This document shows, one piece after another, positions 55,828 to 64,000 of a stretch of 64,000 bases of DNA. Below the pieces are notes generated by a model that saw only the letters and a list, made by a program, of their open reading frames with translations, was not told where the DNA came from and ran no database searches. Made by a program: the position numbers and the translations under genes. Source of the stretch: Senegalimassilia sp003474385 (GTDB taxonomy: Bacteria > Actinomycetota > Coriobacteriia > Coriobacteriales > Eggerthellaceae); the NCBI RefSeq assembly GCF_003474385.1, contig NZ_QUCY01000010.1, positions 22,928 to 86,927 on the forward strand, given 5' to 3'. Position 1 is the first letter of the stretch; every line of letters begins with the position of its first letter.

Positions 55828-57318
55828 ATGAATATCCCTTTTGTTGTAGAAACTGTGCTTCATGACGGCTTGTTAAAGTACAAATTTAAAAATAGTAAAA
55901 TTCGCTCAATCACTACCAAGCCAGGTAAAAGCAAAGGGGCTATTTTTGCGTATCGCTCAAAAAAAAGCATGATTGGCGGACGTGGCGTTGTTCTGACTTC
56001 CGAAGAAGCGATTCACGAAAATCAAGATACATTTACGCATTGGACACCAAACGTTTATCGTTATGGTACGTATGCAGACGAAAACCGTTCATACACGAAA
56101 GGACATTCTGAAAACAATTTAAGACAAATCAATACCTTCTTTATTGATTTTGATATTCACACGGCAAAAGAAACTATTTCAGCAAGCGATATTTTAACAA
56201 CAGCTATTGATTTAGGTTTTATGCCTACGTTAATTATCAAATCTGATAAAGGTTATCAAGCATATTTTGTTTTAGAAACGCCAGTTTATGTGACTTCAAA
56301 ATCAGAATTTAAATCTGTCAAAGCAGCCAAAATAATCTCGCAAAATATCCGAGAATATTTTGGAAAGTCTTTGCCAGTTGATCTAACGTGCAATCATTTT
56401 GGGATTGCTCGTATACCAAGAACGGACAATGTAGAATTTTTTGATCCCAATTACCGTTATTCTTTCAAAGAATGGCAAGATTGGTCTTTCAAACAAACAG
56501 ATAATAAGGGCTTTACTCGTTCAAGTCTAACGGTTTTAAGCGGTACAGAAGGCAAAAAACAAGTAGATGAACCCTGGTTTAATCTCTTATTGCACGAAAC
56601 GAAATTTTCAGGAGAAAAGGGTTTAATAGGGCGTAATAACGTCATGTTTACCCTCTCTTTAGCCTACTTTAGTTCAGGCTATTCAATCGAAACGTGCGAA
56701 TATAATATGTTTGAGTTTAATAATCGATTAGATCAACCCTTAGAAGAAAAAGAAGTGATTAAACTTGTTAGAAGTGCCTATTCAGAAAACTATCAAGGGG
56801 CTAATAGGGAATACATTACCATTCTTTGCAAAGCTTGGGTATCAAGTGATTTAACCAGTAAAGATTTATTTGTCCGTCAAGGGTGGTTTAAATTCAAGAA
56901 AAAAAGAAGTGAACGTCAACGTGTTCATTTGTCAGAATGGAAAGAAGATTTAATGGCTTATATTAGCGAAAAAAGTGATGTATACAAGCCTTATTTGGTG
57001 ACGACTAAAAAAGAGATTAGAGAAGCGCTAGGCATTCCTGAGCGGACATTAGATAAATTGCTGAAGGTACTGAAGGCGAATCAGGAAATTTTCTTTAAGA
57101 TTAAACCAGGAAGAAATGGTGGCATTCAACTTGCTAGTGTTAAATCATTGTTGCTATCGATCATTAAAGTAAAAAAAGAAGAAAAAGAAAGCTATATAAA
57201 GGCGCTGTCAGAGTTTTTTGACTTAGAACATACATTCATTCAAGAGACTTTAAACAAGCTAGCAGAACGCCCAAAAACGGACACACAACTCGATTTGTTT
57301 AGCTATGATACAGGCTGA
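55828..57318 (+). CDS. Inc18 plasmid replication initiator (RepE/RepR/RepS type)
   Basis: Initiator protein of the pAMbeta1/pIP501/pSM19035 theta replicons, which melts the origin and recruits Pol I. The 496-residue product is full length, from MNIPFVVETVLHDGLLKYKF to DTQLDLFSYDTG. AAAGGAGAAC precedes the ATG. The plasmid origin lies immediately downstream of rep; here the sequence changes to the aminoglycoside segment within a few bases of the stop. The protein is probably intact but has no origin in cis. Identification rests on recalled family sequence. Confidence 0.95.
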   Translation: MNIPFVVETVLHDGLLKYKFKNSKIRSITTKPGKSKGAIFAYRSKKSMIGGRGVVLTSEEAIHENQDTFTHWTPNVYRYGTYADENRSYTKGHSENNLRQINTFFIDFDIHTAKETISASDILTTAIDLGFMPTLIIKSDKGYQAYFVLETPVYVTSKSEFKSVKAAKIISQNIREYFGKSLPVDLTCNHFGIARIPRTDNVEFFDPNYRYSFKEWQDWSFKQTDNKGFTRSSLTVLSGTEGKKQVDEPWFNLLLHETKFSGEKGLIGRNNVMFTLSLAYFSSGYSIETCEYNMFEFNNRLDQPLEEKEVIKLVRSAYSENYQGANREYITILCKAWVSSDLTSKDLFVRQGWFKFKKKRSERQRVHLSEWKEDLMAYISEKSDVYKPYLVTTKKEIREALGIPERTLDKLLKVLKANQEIFFKIKPGRNGGIQLASVKSLLLSIIKVKKEEKESYIKALSEFFDLEHTFIQETLNKLAERPKTDTQLDLFSYDTG

Positions 57319-57320
57319 AA

Positions 57321-58469
<1,149 letters not shown>

Positions 58470-58721
58470 TTTCTTGCAATCATTGCATCGCTCTTACTTG
58501 CAAGCTGCCTAGTCGAAATTGTCATGCAATTAATTCCTGCAGTAAGCGAACATATTTTTCAAGTTGGATCTTTCGCAGAAATCGGATACGTGCAAGACCC
58601 TGCCACCAGCTCCTTACACATTGACTTGAAAACCACAGTCATGGCTGCATTCTGCTACGCCGTTTCAGCCGTGTTTTCTTATGGAGCCGATTTGCAGCAG
58701 CTATCAGACGAAACAATTTAA
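58470..58721 (+). pseudogene. DUF2975 membrane protein, 3' part, separated by the insert
   Basis: Reading in frame from the right edge of the insert gives FLAIIASLLLASCLVEIV (a membrane helix), an extracytoplasmic stretch, and the family ending AAFCYAVSAVFSYGADLQQL then SDETI. This matches the C-terminal half of DUF2975 and completes the piece at 53551-53829. The frame begins right after a stop in the insert, so it can only be made from an internal start, if at all. Its stop is one base ahead of the HTH gene, the usual coupling for DUF2975-HTH pairs. Confidence 0.8.
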
Positions 58722-58722
58722 T

Positions 58723-58929
58723 ATGAGCAAAATTATAGTTGACATCGATAGCGCAATGCGGCTCAAGGGGCTCAACAATAAAAAGCTAGCGGCCATTCTT
58801 GGCTTAACAGAAGTTCACGTTAGTCGATTGAAGAACACAAACATTAAAGCAATTCGTCTTGATACCCTAAATTCTCTTTGCGAAGTACTTGAGTGCGAGC
58901 CCGGGGACATAATCAAGCGAATTCCCTAA
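58723..58929 (+). CDS. Small XRE-family HTH regulator (YozG-like) paired with DUF2975
   Basis: A 68-residue DNA-binding protein: SKIIVDIDSAMRLKGLNNKK then LAAILGLTEVHVSRLKNTNI, the helix-turn-helix. It ends LNSLCEVLECEPGDIIKRIP. DUF2975 genes are very often followed by exactly this type of regulator. The ATG is one base after the DUF2975 stop, so its translation probably depended on that gene; the insert may have uncoupled it. The palindrome at 52782-52802 is a possible target (inference). Confidence 0.85.
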   Translation: MSKIIVDIDSAMRLKGLNNKKLAAILGLTEVHVSRLKNTNIKAIRLDTLNSLCEVLECEPGDIIKRIP

Positions 58930-59149
58930 ATGTCAATTCGTCAATCACTTTGTGCTCGTATAGCTCATAGAAATATTTATTCATAGCGCAGTACGAATCG
59001 GGGCTATCGAGCTGCACGTTTCCCTTTGGTTTCGTTTTTAAAATAGCCAGAATAAGACTTCCTCTTAACCGACCGAGAAAAGAACATGCATGACCTCCAG
59101 TGAAGAAAAATGCACTTCTACTGCCCCAAACGAAATAAGCATCCCTCAT
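58913..59149 (-). pseudogene. Possible remnant ORF (78 aa), converging on the HTH gene
   Basis: I do not recognise it. The frame reads MRDAYFVWGSRSAFFF and onward, ending NKYFYELYEHKVIDELTFRE then FA; it overlaps the HTH gene by 17 bases. A weak AATGAGGG lies ahead of the start. The acidic, aromatic C-terminal half looks protein-like and the Phe-rich start does not, so it may be the tail of a decayed gene. The rest of 58930-59257 shows nothing further. Confidence 0.25.
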
Positions 59150-59257
59150 TCATGAGACTCGGGCAACCGCTAAATCGACGAGCGTCAAGCATTAGCAAGT
59201 TCAATCACATCGTTTAGCCGTATGTCGCATTTTGGGTGGTGAACGCATACGCCTACC

Positions 59258-59285
59258 TTGCAGCTGCGCTCAAGCCGCCTATACT
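59258..59285 (+). promoter_or_regulatory. gltX promoter
   Basis: TTGCAG (59258-59263), a 16-base spacer and TATACT (59280-59285) lie 41 bases ahead of the gltX ATG. AAGGAAC follows as ribosome site. Confidence 0.7.
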
Positions 59286-59326
59286 GGAACAACCGATGAT
59301 TCAAACACGTAAGGAACTAACGAACC

Positions 59327-60820
59327 ATGACTGAGAGCAAACCGGTGCGCGTCCGTTTCGCGCCTTCCCCCACGGGCAAGCTGCACGTCGGCGGCGCCCG
59401 CACGGCCATCTACAACTGGGCGTTCGCCCGCGCCACAGGCGGCACCTTCATCCTGCGCATCGAGGACACCGACCCCACCCGTTCCACCGAGGAGAACACG
59501 CAGGTCATCCTGAACGCCATGAAGTGGCTCGGCCTTGACTGGGACGAGGGCCCGGAGGTTGGCGGCGAGTGCGGCCCCTACTTCCAGACCCAGCGCTTCG
59601 ACACCTACGCTGACGCCCTTGAGCGCCTGAAGGAGCGCGGCATGGTCTACCCGTGCTTCTGCACGAAAGACGAGCTTGACGCCAAGCGCGCGAAAGCCGA
59701 GGCGGAAGAGGGCGGCTATGCCGGCTACGACCGCACGTGCCGAGACATCGACCCTGCCGAGGCTGCCCGCCGCATCGAGGCCGGCGAGCCGCACGTGTGG
59801 CGCCTGAAGGTGCCGCTCGAGCACGGCCCCATCGAGTTCGACGACGCCGTCTACGGCCACATGTCCTTCCCCGCCGACGTCATGGACGACATGATCGTCG
59901 TGCGCACCGACGGCACGCCCACCTACAACTTCGCCGTGGTCTGCGACGACGCCAACATGGGCATCACGCACGTCATCCGCGGCGACGACCACCTGTCCAA
60001 CACCCCGCGCCAGATCCTCATCTACGAGACCCTCGGCTACGACGTGCCCACCTTCGCGCACCTGTCCATGATCTTGGGCTCCGACGGCCACAAGCTCTCC
60101 AAGCGTCACGGCGCCGCCAGCGTCGAGGAGTTCCGCGACAACGGCTTCCTGCCCGATACCATGGTGAACTTCCTGGCGCTGCTCGGCTGGAGCCTTGACG
60201 GCGAGACCACCATCATCGACCGCGAGACCCTGTGCTCGAAGTTCAGCCTGGACCGCATCACAAAGAAGGACGCCATCTTCGACCAGACCAAACTCGAGTG
60301 GATGAACGGCCAGTACATCCAGCGCATGGGCGCCGACGAGTGGGTTGCCGCAAGCCGCCCGTGGCTCGTGCAGGCCGGCGCATCCGAGGCCGACATCGAT
60401 GCGCGCCCGGAATGGTACGCCAAACTCTATCCGCTGATTTCCGAGCGCTTGCAGCGCCTCGACGAGGTGCCTGCGAAGCTCGCCTACATGTTCTGGGGCG
60501 CCAACGTCGCCGAGCTGGACGAGAAGTCGGTAAAGAAGGTGCTGCTCAAGGAAGGCGCCCGCGCCGACGAGGCCCTGGCCAACTGCCGCGCCATCCTGGC
60601 CGACGAGTCCCGCGCCTGGGAAGCAGCCGGCCTTGAGGCCGCCTGCCGCGAGCTGGGCGACAGCATGGACATGAAGCTGAAGTTCGTGTTGCAGCCGCTG
60701 CGCGTGGCCGTGTGCGGCAACATGGTCTCCCCGCCGCTGTTCGAGTCCATCGAGCTCATGCCGCGCGAAGATGTGCTCGCCCGCATCGACCAGGTCACCG
60801 AGCAGGTCTTCGGCGCATAA
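59327..60820 (+). CDS. gltX: Glutamyl-tRNA synthetase
   Basis: Charges tRNA-Glu (and often tRNA-Gln for later amidation). The 497-residue length is normal. Class I signatures are VRFAPSPTGKLHVGGARTAI at the N-terminus and KLSKRHG about residue 255. The four-cysteine zinc knuckle of some family members is reduced to PCFCTKDEL. The start has AAGGAAC upstream and a good promoter. It returns to full host GC content, marking the end of the accessory region. The ferredoxin-like gene follows 21 bases later. Confidence 0.97.
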   Translation: MTESKPVRVRFAPSPTGKLHVGGARTAIYNWAFARATGGTFILRIEDTDPTRSTEENTQVILNAMKWLGLDWDEGPEVGGECGPYFQTQRFDTYADALERLKERGMVYPCFCTKDELDAKRAKAEAEEGGYAGYDRTCRDIDPAEAARRIEAGEPHVWRLKVPLEHGPIEFDDAVYGHMSFPADVMDDMIVVRTDGTPTYNFAVVCDDANMGITHVIRGDDHLSNTPRQILIYETLGYDVPTFAHLSMILGSDGHKLSKRHGAASVEEFRDNGFLPDTMVNFLALLGWSLDGETTIIDRETLCSKFSLDRITKKDAIFDQTKLEWMNGQYIQRMGADEWVAASRPWLVQAGASEADIDARPEWYAKLYPLISERLQRLDEVPAKLAYMFWGANVAELDEKSVKKVLLKEGARADEALANCRAILADESRAWEAAGLEAACRELGDSMDMKLKFVLQPLRVAVCGNMVSPPLFESIELMPREDVLARIDQVTEQVFGA

Positions 60821-60841
60821 CCCGAGCACGGAAGGCACCTG

Positions 60842-61915
60842 TTGACCGAAACCAACGAACAACAGCCGTTTCAGATCCCGCAGCGCATCCTCGTGCTGCG
60901 GGATCTGTGCATACGCACCCGAGGCGCCGATTGCACGCGCTGCGGCGAAGCCTGCCCGAAAGACGCCCTGTCGTTCCCCGAGGGAAAGCCGCCCGTCATA
61001 GACGATGCTGCTTGCTCGCTGTGCGGCATCTGCCAGGGAACCTGCGATGCGTTCGCCTCCACAAGTTATACGCTCACGCAGGCCCATGCCGACGCACGGC
61101 GGGCCGCCATGGGCGCCAGGCCCGCTATCATCACCTGCGCCGAGAACGTCTCGGACGAAGACGACCCTGCAAGCAACGTGGTAGAGCTCCCCTGCTTGGC
61201 CATGTTGTCAGCCGAGCTGTGGGCGGCGCTGTTGGCCGAAGGGGCCGATGTGCAGGTGGCCATCGACATGGAACGCTGCGAAACCTGCACGAAGGCGGGC
61301 GGGCCTGCGCAAGCCCTCTACGCCGAGCGCATCGCGCATGCCGAGGAATGGACGCAGCGCAATGTGGGGTTCGCGCCGTCGCTGCCCCAGGCGGCTGACG
61401 AAGGGTTGTTCGCCGGCCTGGCCAACGCCGGCGCCGACGGAGACCGCCGCAGCCTGTTCACCGATATGCTCTCGCAGCTCAAGGACGCGGCATCGGGCAC
61501 CACGCGCGAACGCACCGACGCCCACCTGCAAACGCTGCGCGAGCAAAACGAGCGGTTCGCCGCCCATCAGCGGCTCGACCTGGGAAACGGCACGCAATTC
61601 AACAGGTTCGCGCCGCACGGGCGCGTAAAACGCGTCATGGGTTCGTCGCGCAACCTGCTGCTGCAAGCGCTCGACACCCAGCCCGACATGGCGGCGCGGG
61701 TGGAGCTTTCCCTACCTGAAATCGATGCCGATGCCTGCGAGGGCTGCCTGCGCTGCACCCGCGCCTGCCCCACCGGTGCGCTTGCGCCCGACGCCCAAGA
61801 CGGCACGCTTACCCTCGACTGGCGCTACTGCATAGGCTGCGGCCTGTGCGAGTCGGCATGCCCCCGCAATGCCATCACGTTAACAACCAAGCCCATCTCC
61901 GAGGCCGCGTGCTAA
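60842..61915 (+). CDS. Multi-cluster 4Fe-4S ferredoxin-like protein
   Basis: A cytoplasmic electron-transfer protein of 357 residues, starting at TTG with GGAAGG upstream. The N-terminus has cysteines at 23, 31, 34 and 38 (CTRCGEACP) and 58, 61, 64 and 68 (CSLCGICQGTC). The middle contains ITCAEN, ELPCLAML and ERCETC, a pattern like the redox module seen beside heterodisulfide-reductase-type proteins. The C-terminus has two perfect CxxCxxCxxxCP motifs (CEGCLRCTRACP, CIGCGLCESACP). Up to four clusters are possible. Its partner is unknown; it is probably cotranscribed with gltX by chance of position. Confidence 0.82.
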   Translation: MTETNEQQPFQIPQRILVLRDLCIRTRGADCTRCGEACPKDALSFPEGKPPVIDDAACSLCGICQGTCDAFASTSYTLTQAHADARRAAMGARPAIITCAENVSDEDDPASNVVELPCLAMLSAELWAALLAEGADVQVAIDMERCETCTKAGGPAQALYAERIAHAEEWTQRNVGFAPSLPQAADEGLFAGLANAGADGDRRSLFTDMLSQLKDAASGTTRERTDAHLQTLREQNERFAAHQRLDLGNGTQFNRFAPHGRVKRVMGSSRNLLLQALDTQPDMAARVELSLPEIDADACEGCLRCTRACPTGALAPDAQDGTLTLDWRYCIGCGLCESACPRNAITLTTKPISEAAC

Positions 61916-61948
61916 GATAGCCGGGAACAAACCGTTAGGAGCGCTTCC

Positions 61949-63091
61949 ATGAACCAGCCTCGCAACAACCCCGATTTCAATCCCTACGAATCTGCTCAAC
62001 AAGCGGGTACGCAAAACCCGCAGCTTGACGCAACCGCAAGCGCTGCGCAGACGCCCGGCAACGCCAGCCCAGCGTCGGAAGCAGGCAACTGCGCCGATTC
62101 CAGCCCCAACGAAACCGCTGAGCCAACAGCACCCCAGGTCGAACGCGCCGAAACGACGATGAGCGCCGCACAGGCGCCGTGCCAGGCCGGCACCGCAGCC
62201 GGCCCGCAAGCCGCTCAGCAGCCTTCCGGATACGCCGTTCCCCCGCAGGCACCCTATGCGCAACCTTCCTACGGCTCAGCGCAGCCGCCTGCAAACCCCT
62301 ATGCCGCCGAGCCGAAACCTGCGAAGAAGTGGCCTTGGATTCTTTTGGGCTGCGCGCTGGCGTTTCTTATGGGGCTTGGCGGATGCGTCGGCTTCGCCAC
62401 GGTAGGCATGGTGGCCGATTCGCTTCACAGCCGCGCCGACGGCGTCCATTCCTACGATTTCGACGACCTGCCGTACGGCTACGATCCCGACGAGCTGCCC
62501 GATAGCGATTACTACGGCGGGTTCACGCTCTCCGACATCAAGGAAGCGGCGGGCGACCTGCCCTGTGATATCGACGACGAGGGCAAAGCGACCGCAGGCG
62601 TATACGTGGTAGGCCGCGATATCGACGAGGGGCTGTACTTCCTCCAGGGAAACCCATCCACCGAAGCTGAATTCTATCTGTTCAGCCCCGAAGGGTCTGG
62701 CACCTACAGCATGAGCGCCGCGGTCACCTACACGGGCAATTACTTTGCCGACCTCGAAAACGGCCAGGTGATCGCCTTCATGCCCAGCGCAAAAAGCATG
62801 CTGATGATTCCCGCCGACCAAGCCGATTTCCAGCCGCAGACACCCTACGCCAGCGGCCTGTACCGCGTCGGCCAGGACATTCCCGCCGGAACCTATACCA
62901 TCACCGTCAGCCCGGACGCGCCGCACAACGCCTCGCAGGACTATGCCGCCTACGTCATGAAGGACCTGGATTTCGATGATGACTCCATCATCGATTCCAA
63001 GCCCCTGCTACGCGGAAGCACGCAGACCGTCACCGCGGAAGACGGCGAATGGCTGGAGCTGTTCGGCACCATCGCAACGCCAACCGAATAA
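61949..63091 (+). CDS. Membrane-anchored protein with duplicated extracellular module
   Basis: A 380-residue protein. The first about 125 residues are disordered and rich in Ala, Gln, Pro and Asn. One transmembrane helix follows (WPWILLGCALAFLMGLGGCVGFATV), then an acidic Asp/Tyr stretch and a twice-repeated extracellular module. Copy 1 starts AGVYVVGRDIDEGLYFL and copy 2 starts SGLYRVGQDIPAGTYTI; this GxYxVGxDIPAGxY pattern occurs in many Gram-positive surface proteins of unknown role. TAGGAGCG lies before the ATG. It is a stand-alone gene between the ferredoxin and the thioesterase. Confidence 0.72.
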   Translation: MNQPRNNPDFNPYESAQQAGTQNPQLDATASAAQTPGNASPASEAGNCADSSPNETAEPTAPQVERAETTMSAAQAPCQAGTAAGPQAAQQPSGYAVPPQAPYAQPSYGSAQPPANPYAAEPKPAKKWPWILLGCALAFLMGLGGCVGFATVGMVADSLHSRADGVHSYDFDDLPYGYDPDELPDSDYYGGFTLSDIKEAAGDLPCDIDDEGKATAGVYVVGRDIDEGLYFLQGNPSTEAEFYLFSPEGSGTYSMSAAVTYTGNYFADLENGQVIAFMPSAKSMLMIPADQADFQPQTPYASGLYRVGQDIPAGTYTITVSPDAPHNASQDYAAYVMKDLDFDDDSIIDSKPLLRGSTQTVTAEDGEWLELFGTIATPTE

Positions 63092-63169
63092 CCGCCGCAA
63101 GACGTCACGCGCCCTTCGACAAGTATCGGAGGGCGCTGCTTTTCACCTACCGCTATCGAAAGGACGCCC

Positions 63170-63571
63170 ATGCTCCCCGAAAACCCCACCATCGATCAGG
63201 TTCGTAAGTTCTTCGCCAATGACAAGTTCGCCACAGAGGCCGCAGGCTGCACCATCGTCGAAGCCGCATGCGGCCATGCCGTTTGCGAGATGCCGCTCGA
63301 GCCGATCCACTACAACGCCCAAGGCGGCGTCATGGGCGGCGCTATTTTCACCCTTGCCGACTTCTGCCTGGCCATCGCCTGCAACGTAAACGAGCAGCCC
63401 ACGGTATCGGTGAGCAACACCATCGAGTTCCTGAGCGCCGCCAAGGGAGACAAGCTCATCGCCGAATGCACCGTCGACAAGTCGGGTAGGAAGCTCGGGT
63501 TTTACACGGTGGACATGTCCGACAACACGGGCCGAAAGGTCGCCCGCATGACCGCAACCTGCTACCGATAG
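63170..63571 (+). CDS. PaaI-type hotdog thioesterase
   Basis: A 133-residue single hotdog domain, likely hydrolysing an acyl-CoA or similar thioester. Motifs: PIHYNAQGGVMGGAIFTLAD (the conserved helix with the catalytic acid region), SVSNTIEFLSAAKGDKLIAEC and TGRKVARMTATCYR. CGAAAGGACG precedes the ATG. The natural substrate cannot be told; neighbours give no pathway. Confidence 0.87.
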   Translation: MLPENPTIDQVRKFFANDKFATEAAGCTIVEAACGHAVCEMPLEPIHYNAQGGVMGGAIFTLADFCLAIACNVNEQPTVSVSNTIEFLSAAKGDKLIAECTVDKSGRKLGFYTVDMSDNTGRKVARMTATCYR

Positions 63572-63650
63572 CTGCCAGAAGGGATTCGACGACCTTAGCT
63601 GCACTGCTGAACTTGCAAACCAAACGCTCAGCCCATCCAGAATCGCTGCC

Positions 63651-63702
63651 GAAAAAAATTTTCAAAATTAGGGGTTGCGCGCTGAAACGGTTTCCGTATA
63701 AT
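63651..63702 (+). promoter_or_regulatory. tRNA-Ala promoter with AT-rich upstream element
   Basis: GAAAAAAATTTTCAAA (63651-63666) acts like an UP element. TTGCGC (63675-63680), a 16-base spacer and a perfect TATAAT (63697-63702) follow, 18 bases ahead of the tRNA. The AGGGGTTGCG around the -35 is shared with the tRNA-Val promoter. Confidence 0.88.
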
Positions 63703-63720
63703 AGTCAACGCACCTGATTC

Positions 63721-63796
63721 GGGGCCTTAGCTCAGCTGGGAGAGCGCATGGCTGGCAGCCATGAGGTCAGGGGTTCGATCCCCCTAGGCTCCACCA
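63721..63796 (+). tRNA. tRNA-Ala (GGC)
   Basis: Cloverleaf: acceptor GGGGCCT/AGGCTCC with one G-T pair, D stem GCTC/GAGC, anticodon loop CTGGCAG with anticodon GGC (codon GCC), T arm with GTTCGATCC, and discriminator A. CCA is encoded at 63794-63796. Confidence 0.96.
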
Positions 63797-63804
63797 AATT
63801 TTCT

Positions 63805-63831
63805 AGGTCCGGCATATGCCGGACCTTTTTT
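63805..63831 (+). terminator. Terminator after tRNA-Ala
   Basis: AGGTCCGGC/GCCGGACCT with a 4-base ATAT loop, followed by six Ts. It starts 9 bases past the tRNA. Confidence 0.95.
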
Positions 63832-63938
63832 GTTTCTCAACCTTTGATGTACTACGTATACAACTGGATTCGGTAACAAGTACAGGTCGTTCGGAGAAGC
63901 TTGCGAATCAAGCACCCATCCCCACCTGAAACCCTGCT

Positions 63939-63954
63939 GAAAAAAATTTTCAAA
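63939..63954 (+). repeat. Second copy of the stable-RNA upstream element
   Basis: GAAAAAAATTTTCAAA is an exact 16-base repeat of the element ahead of tRNA-Ala. It is followed by a GGGGGTGCGG stretch and then the window end. The rest of 63832-64000 shows no gene. Confidence 0.6.
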
Positions 63955-64000
63955 CACGGCGTAACGTTTCTGGGGGTGCGGTGTAAGCCGCGTCGGCGAT

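Overview
The window is about 64 kb of GC-rich, actinobacterial-type chromosome carrying one sharply AT-rich insert of about 4.6 kb. Several features suggest class Coriobacteriia, probably Eggerthellaceae. These are the GC-rich codon use, an actinobacterial OmpR-type nitrogen regulator beside glnA with a GlnR-like box, a NadD-YqeK fusion, a split transketolase, a large C-terminal-BTAD regulator and an LATTGD-type surface anchor. The placement is inferred from sequence character and gene order; no database search was possible.

Region 1 (1-30.6 kb) is almost entirely on the minus strand and is core metabolism and information processing. It holds a fatty-acid synthesis operon (fabK-fabD-fabG-fabF, cut by the window edge). 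A cell-division and turnover block follows (split transketolase, ftsE-ftsX, an S41 protease, RNase R), then prfB, secA and an 841-residue ATPase-BTAD regulator. The classic ribosome/obg block is rplU-rpmA, terminator, obg-proB-proA-nadD/yqeK-rsfS. After it come polA, glnA with its atypical regulator, and metN-metI.

Region 2 (30.8-46 kb) starts with a plus-strand surface-sugar cluster (GT4 glycosyltransferase, PLP aminotransferase, initiating sugar transferase). It continues with trpS, a LUD-domain gene, two tRNAs, a YczE-like membrane protein, rlmKL, rpoD, priA, and metK with a divergent SAM-class riboswitch.

Region 3 (46.2-59.2 kb) is accessory. It contains a 1297-residue anchored surface protein with beta-propeller-like repeats, an ATP-grasp-like enzyme, a DUF1461 membrane protein, and a lower-GC operon of unknown function. 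That operon is a 51-aa ORF, a membrane-anchored exported protein, a DUF2975 membrane protein and a small HTH regulator. Its DUF2975 gene is split by the AT-rich insert: ermBL-erm(B)-orf-cop-rep from an Inc18 plasmid (pAMbeta1/pIP501/pSM19035 type), joined directly to a piece of the Tn4001-type aminoglycoside operon (GNAT-aac(6')-aph(2''), the last truncated). The insert carries no recombinase. Both ends are fragments, the rep gene has lost the sequence just downstream where the Inc18 origin lies, and the erm(B) promoter lacks its -35. It therefore looks like an immobilised multi-resistance scar from a Firmicutes plasmid, now read from a host operon.

Region 4 (59.2-64 kb, plus strand) holds gltX, a multi-cluster ferredoxin-like protein, a membrane-anchored protein with a duplicated extracellular module, a hotdog thioesterase, and tRNA-Ala with a strong stable-RNA promoter. 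The AT element of that promoter recurs at the window end, suggesting another stable-RNA gene just outside.

The assembly has one 10-N gap (4678-4687) inside rnr, flanked by an identical 20-base sequence; it is almost certainly an unmerged contig overlap.
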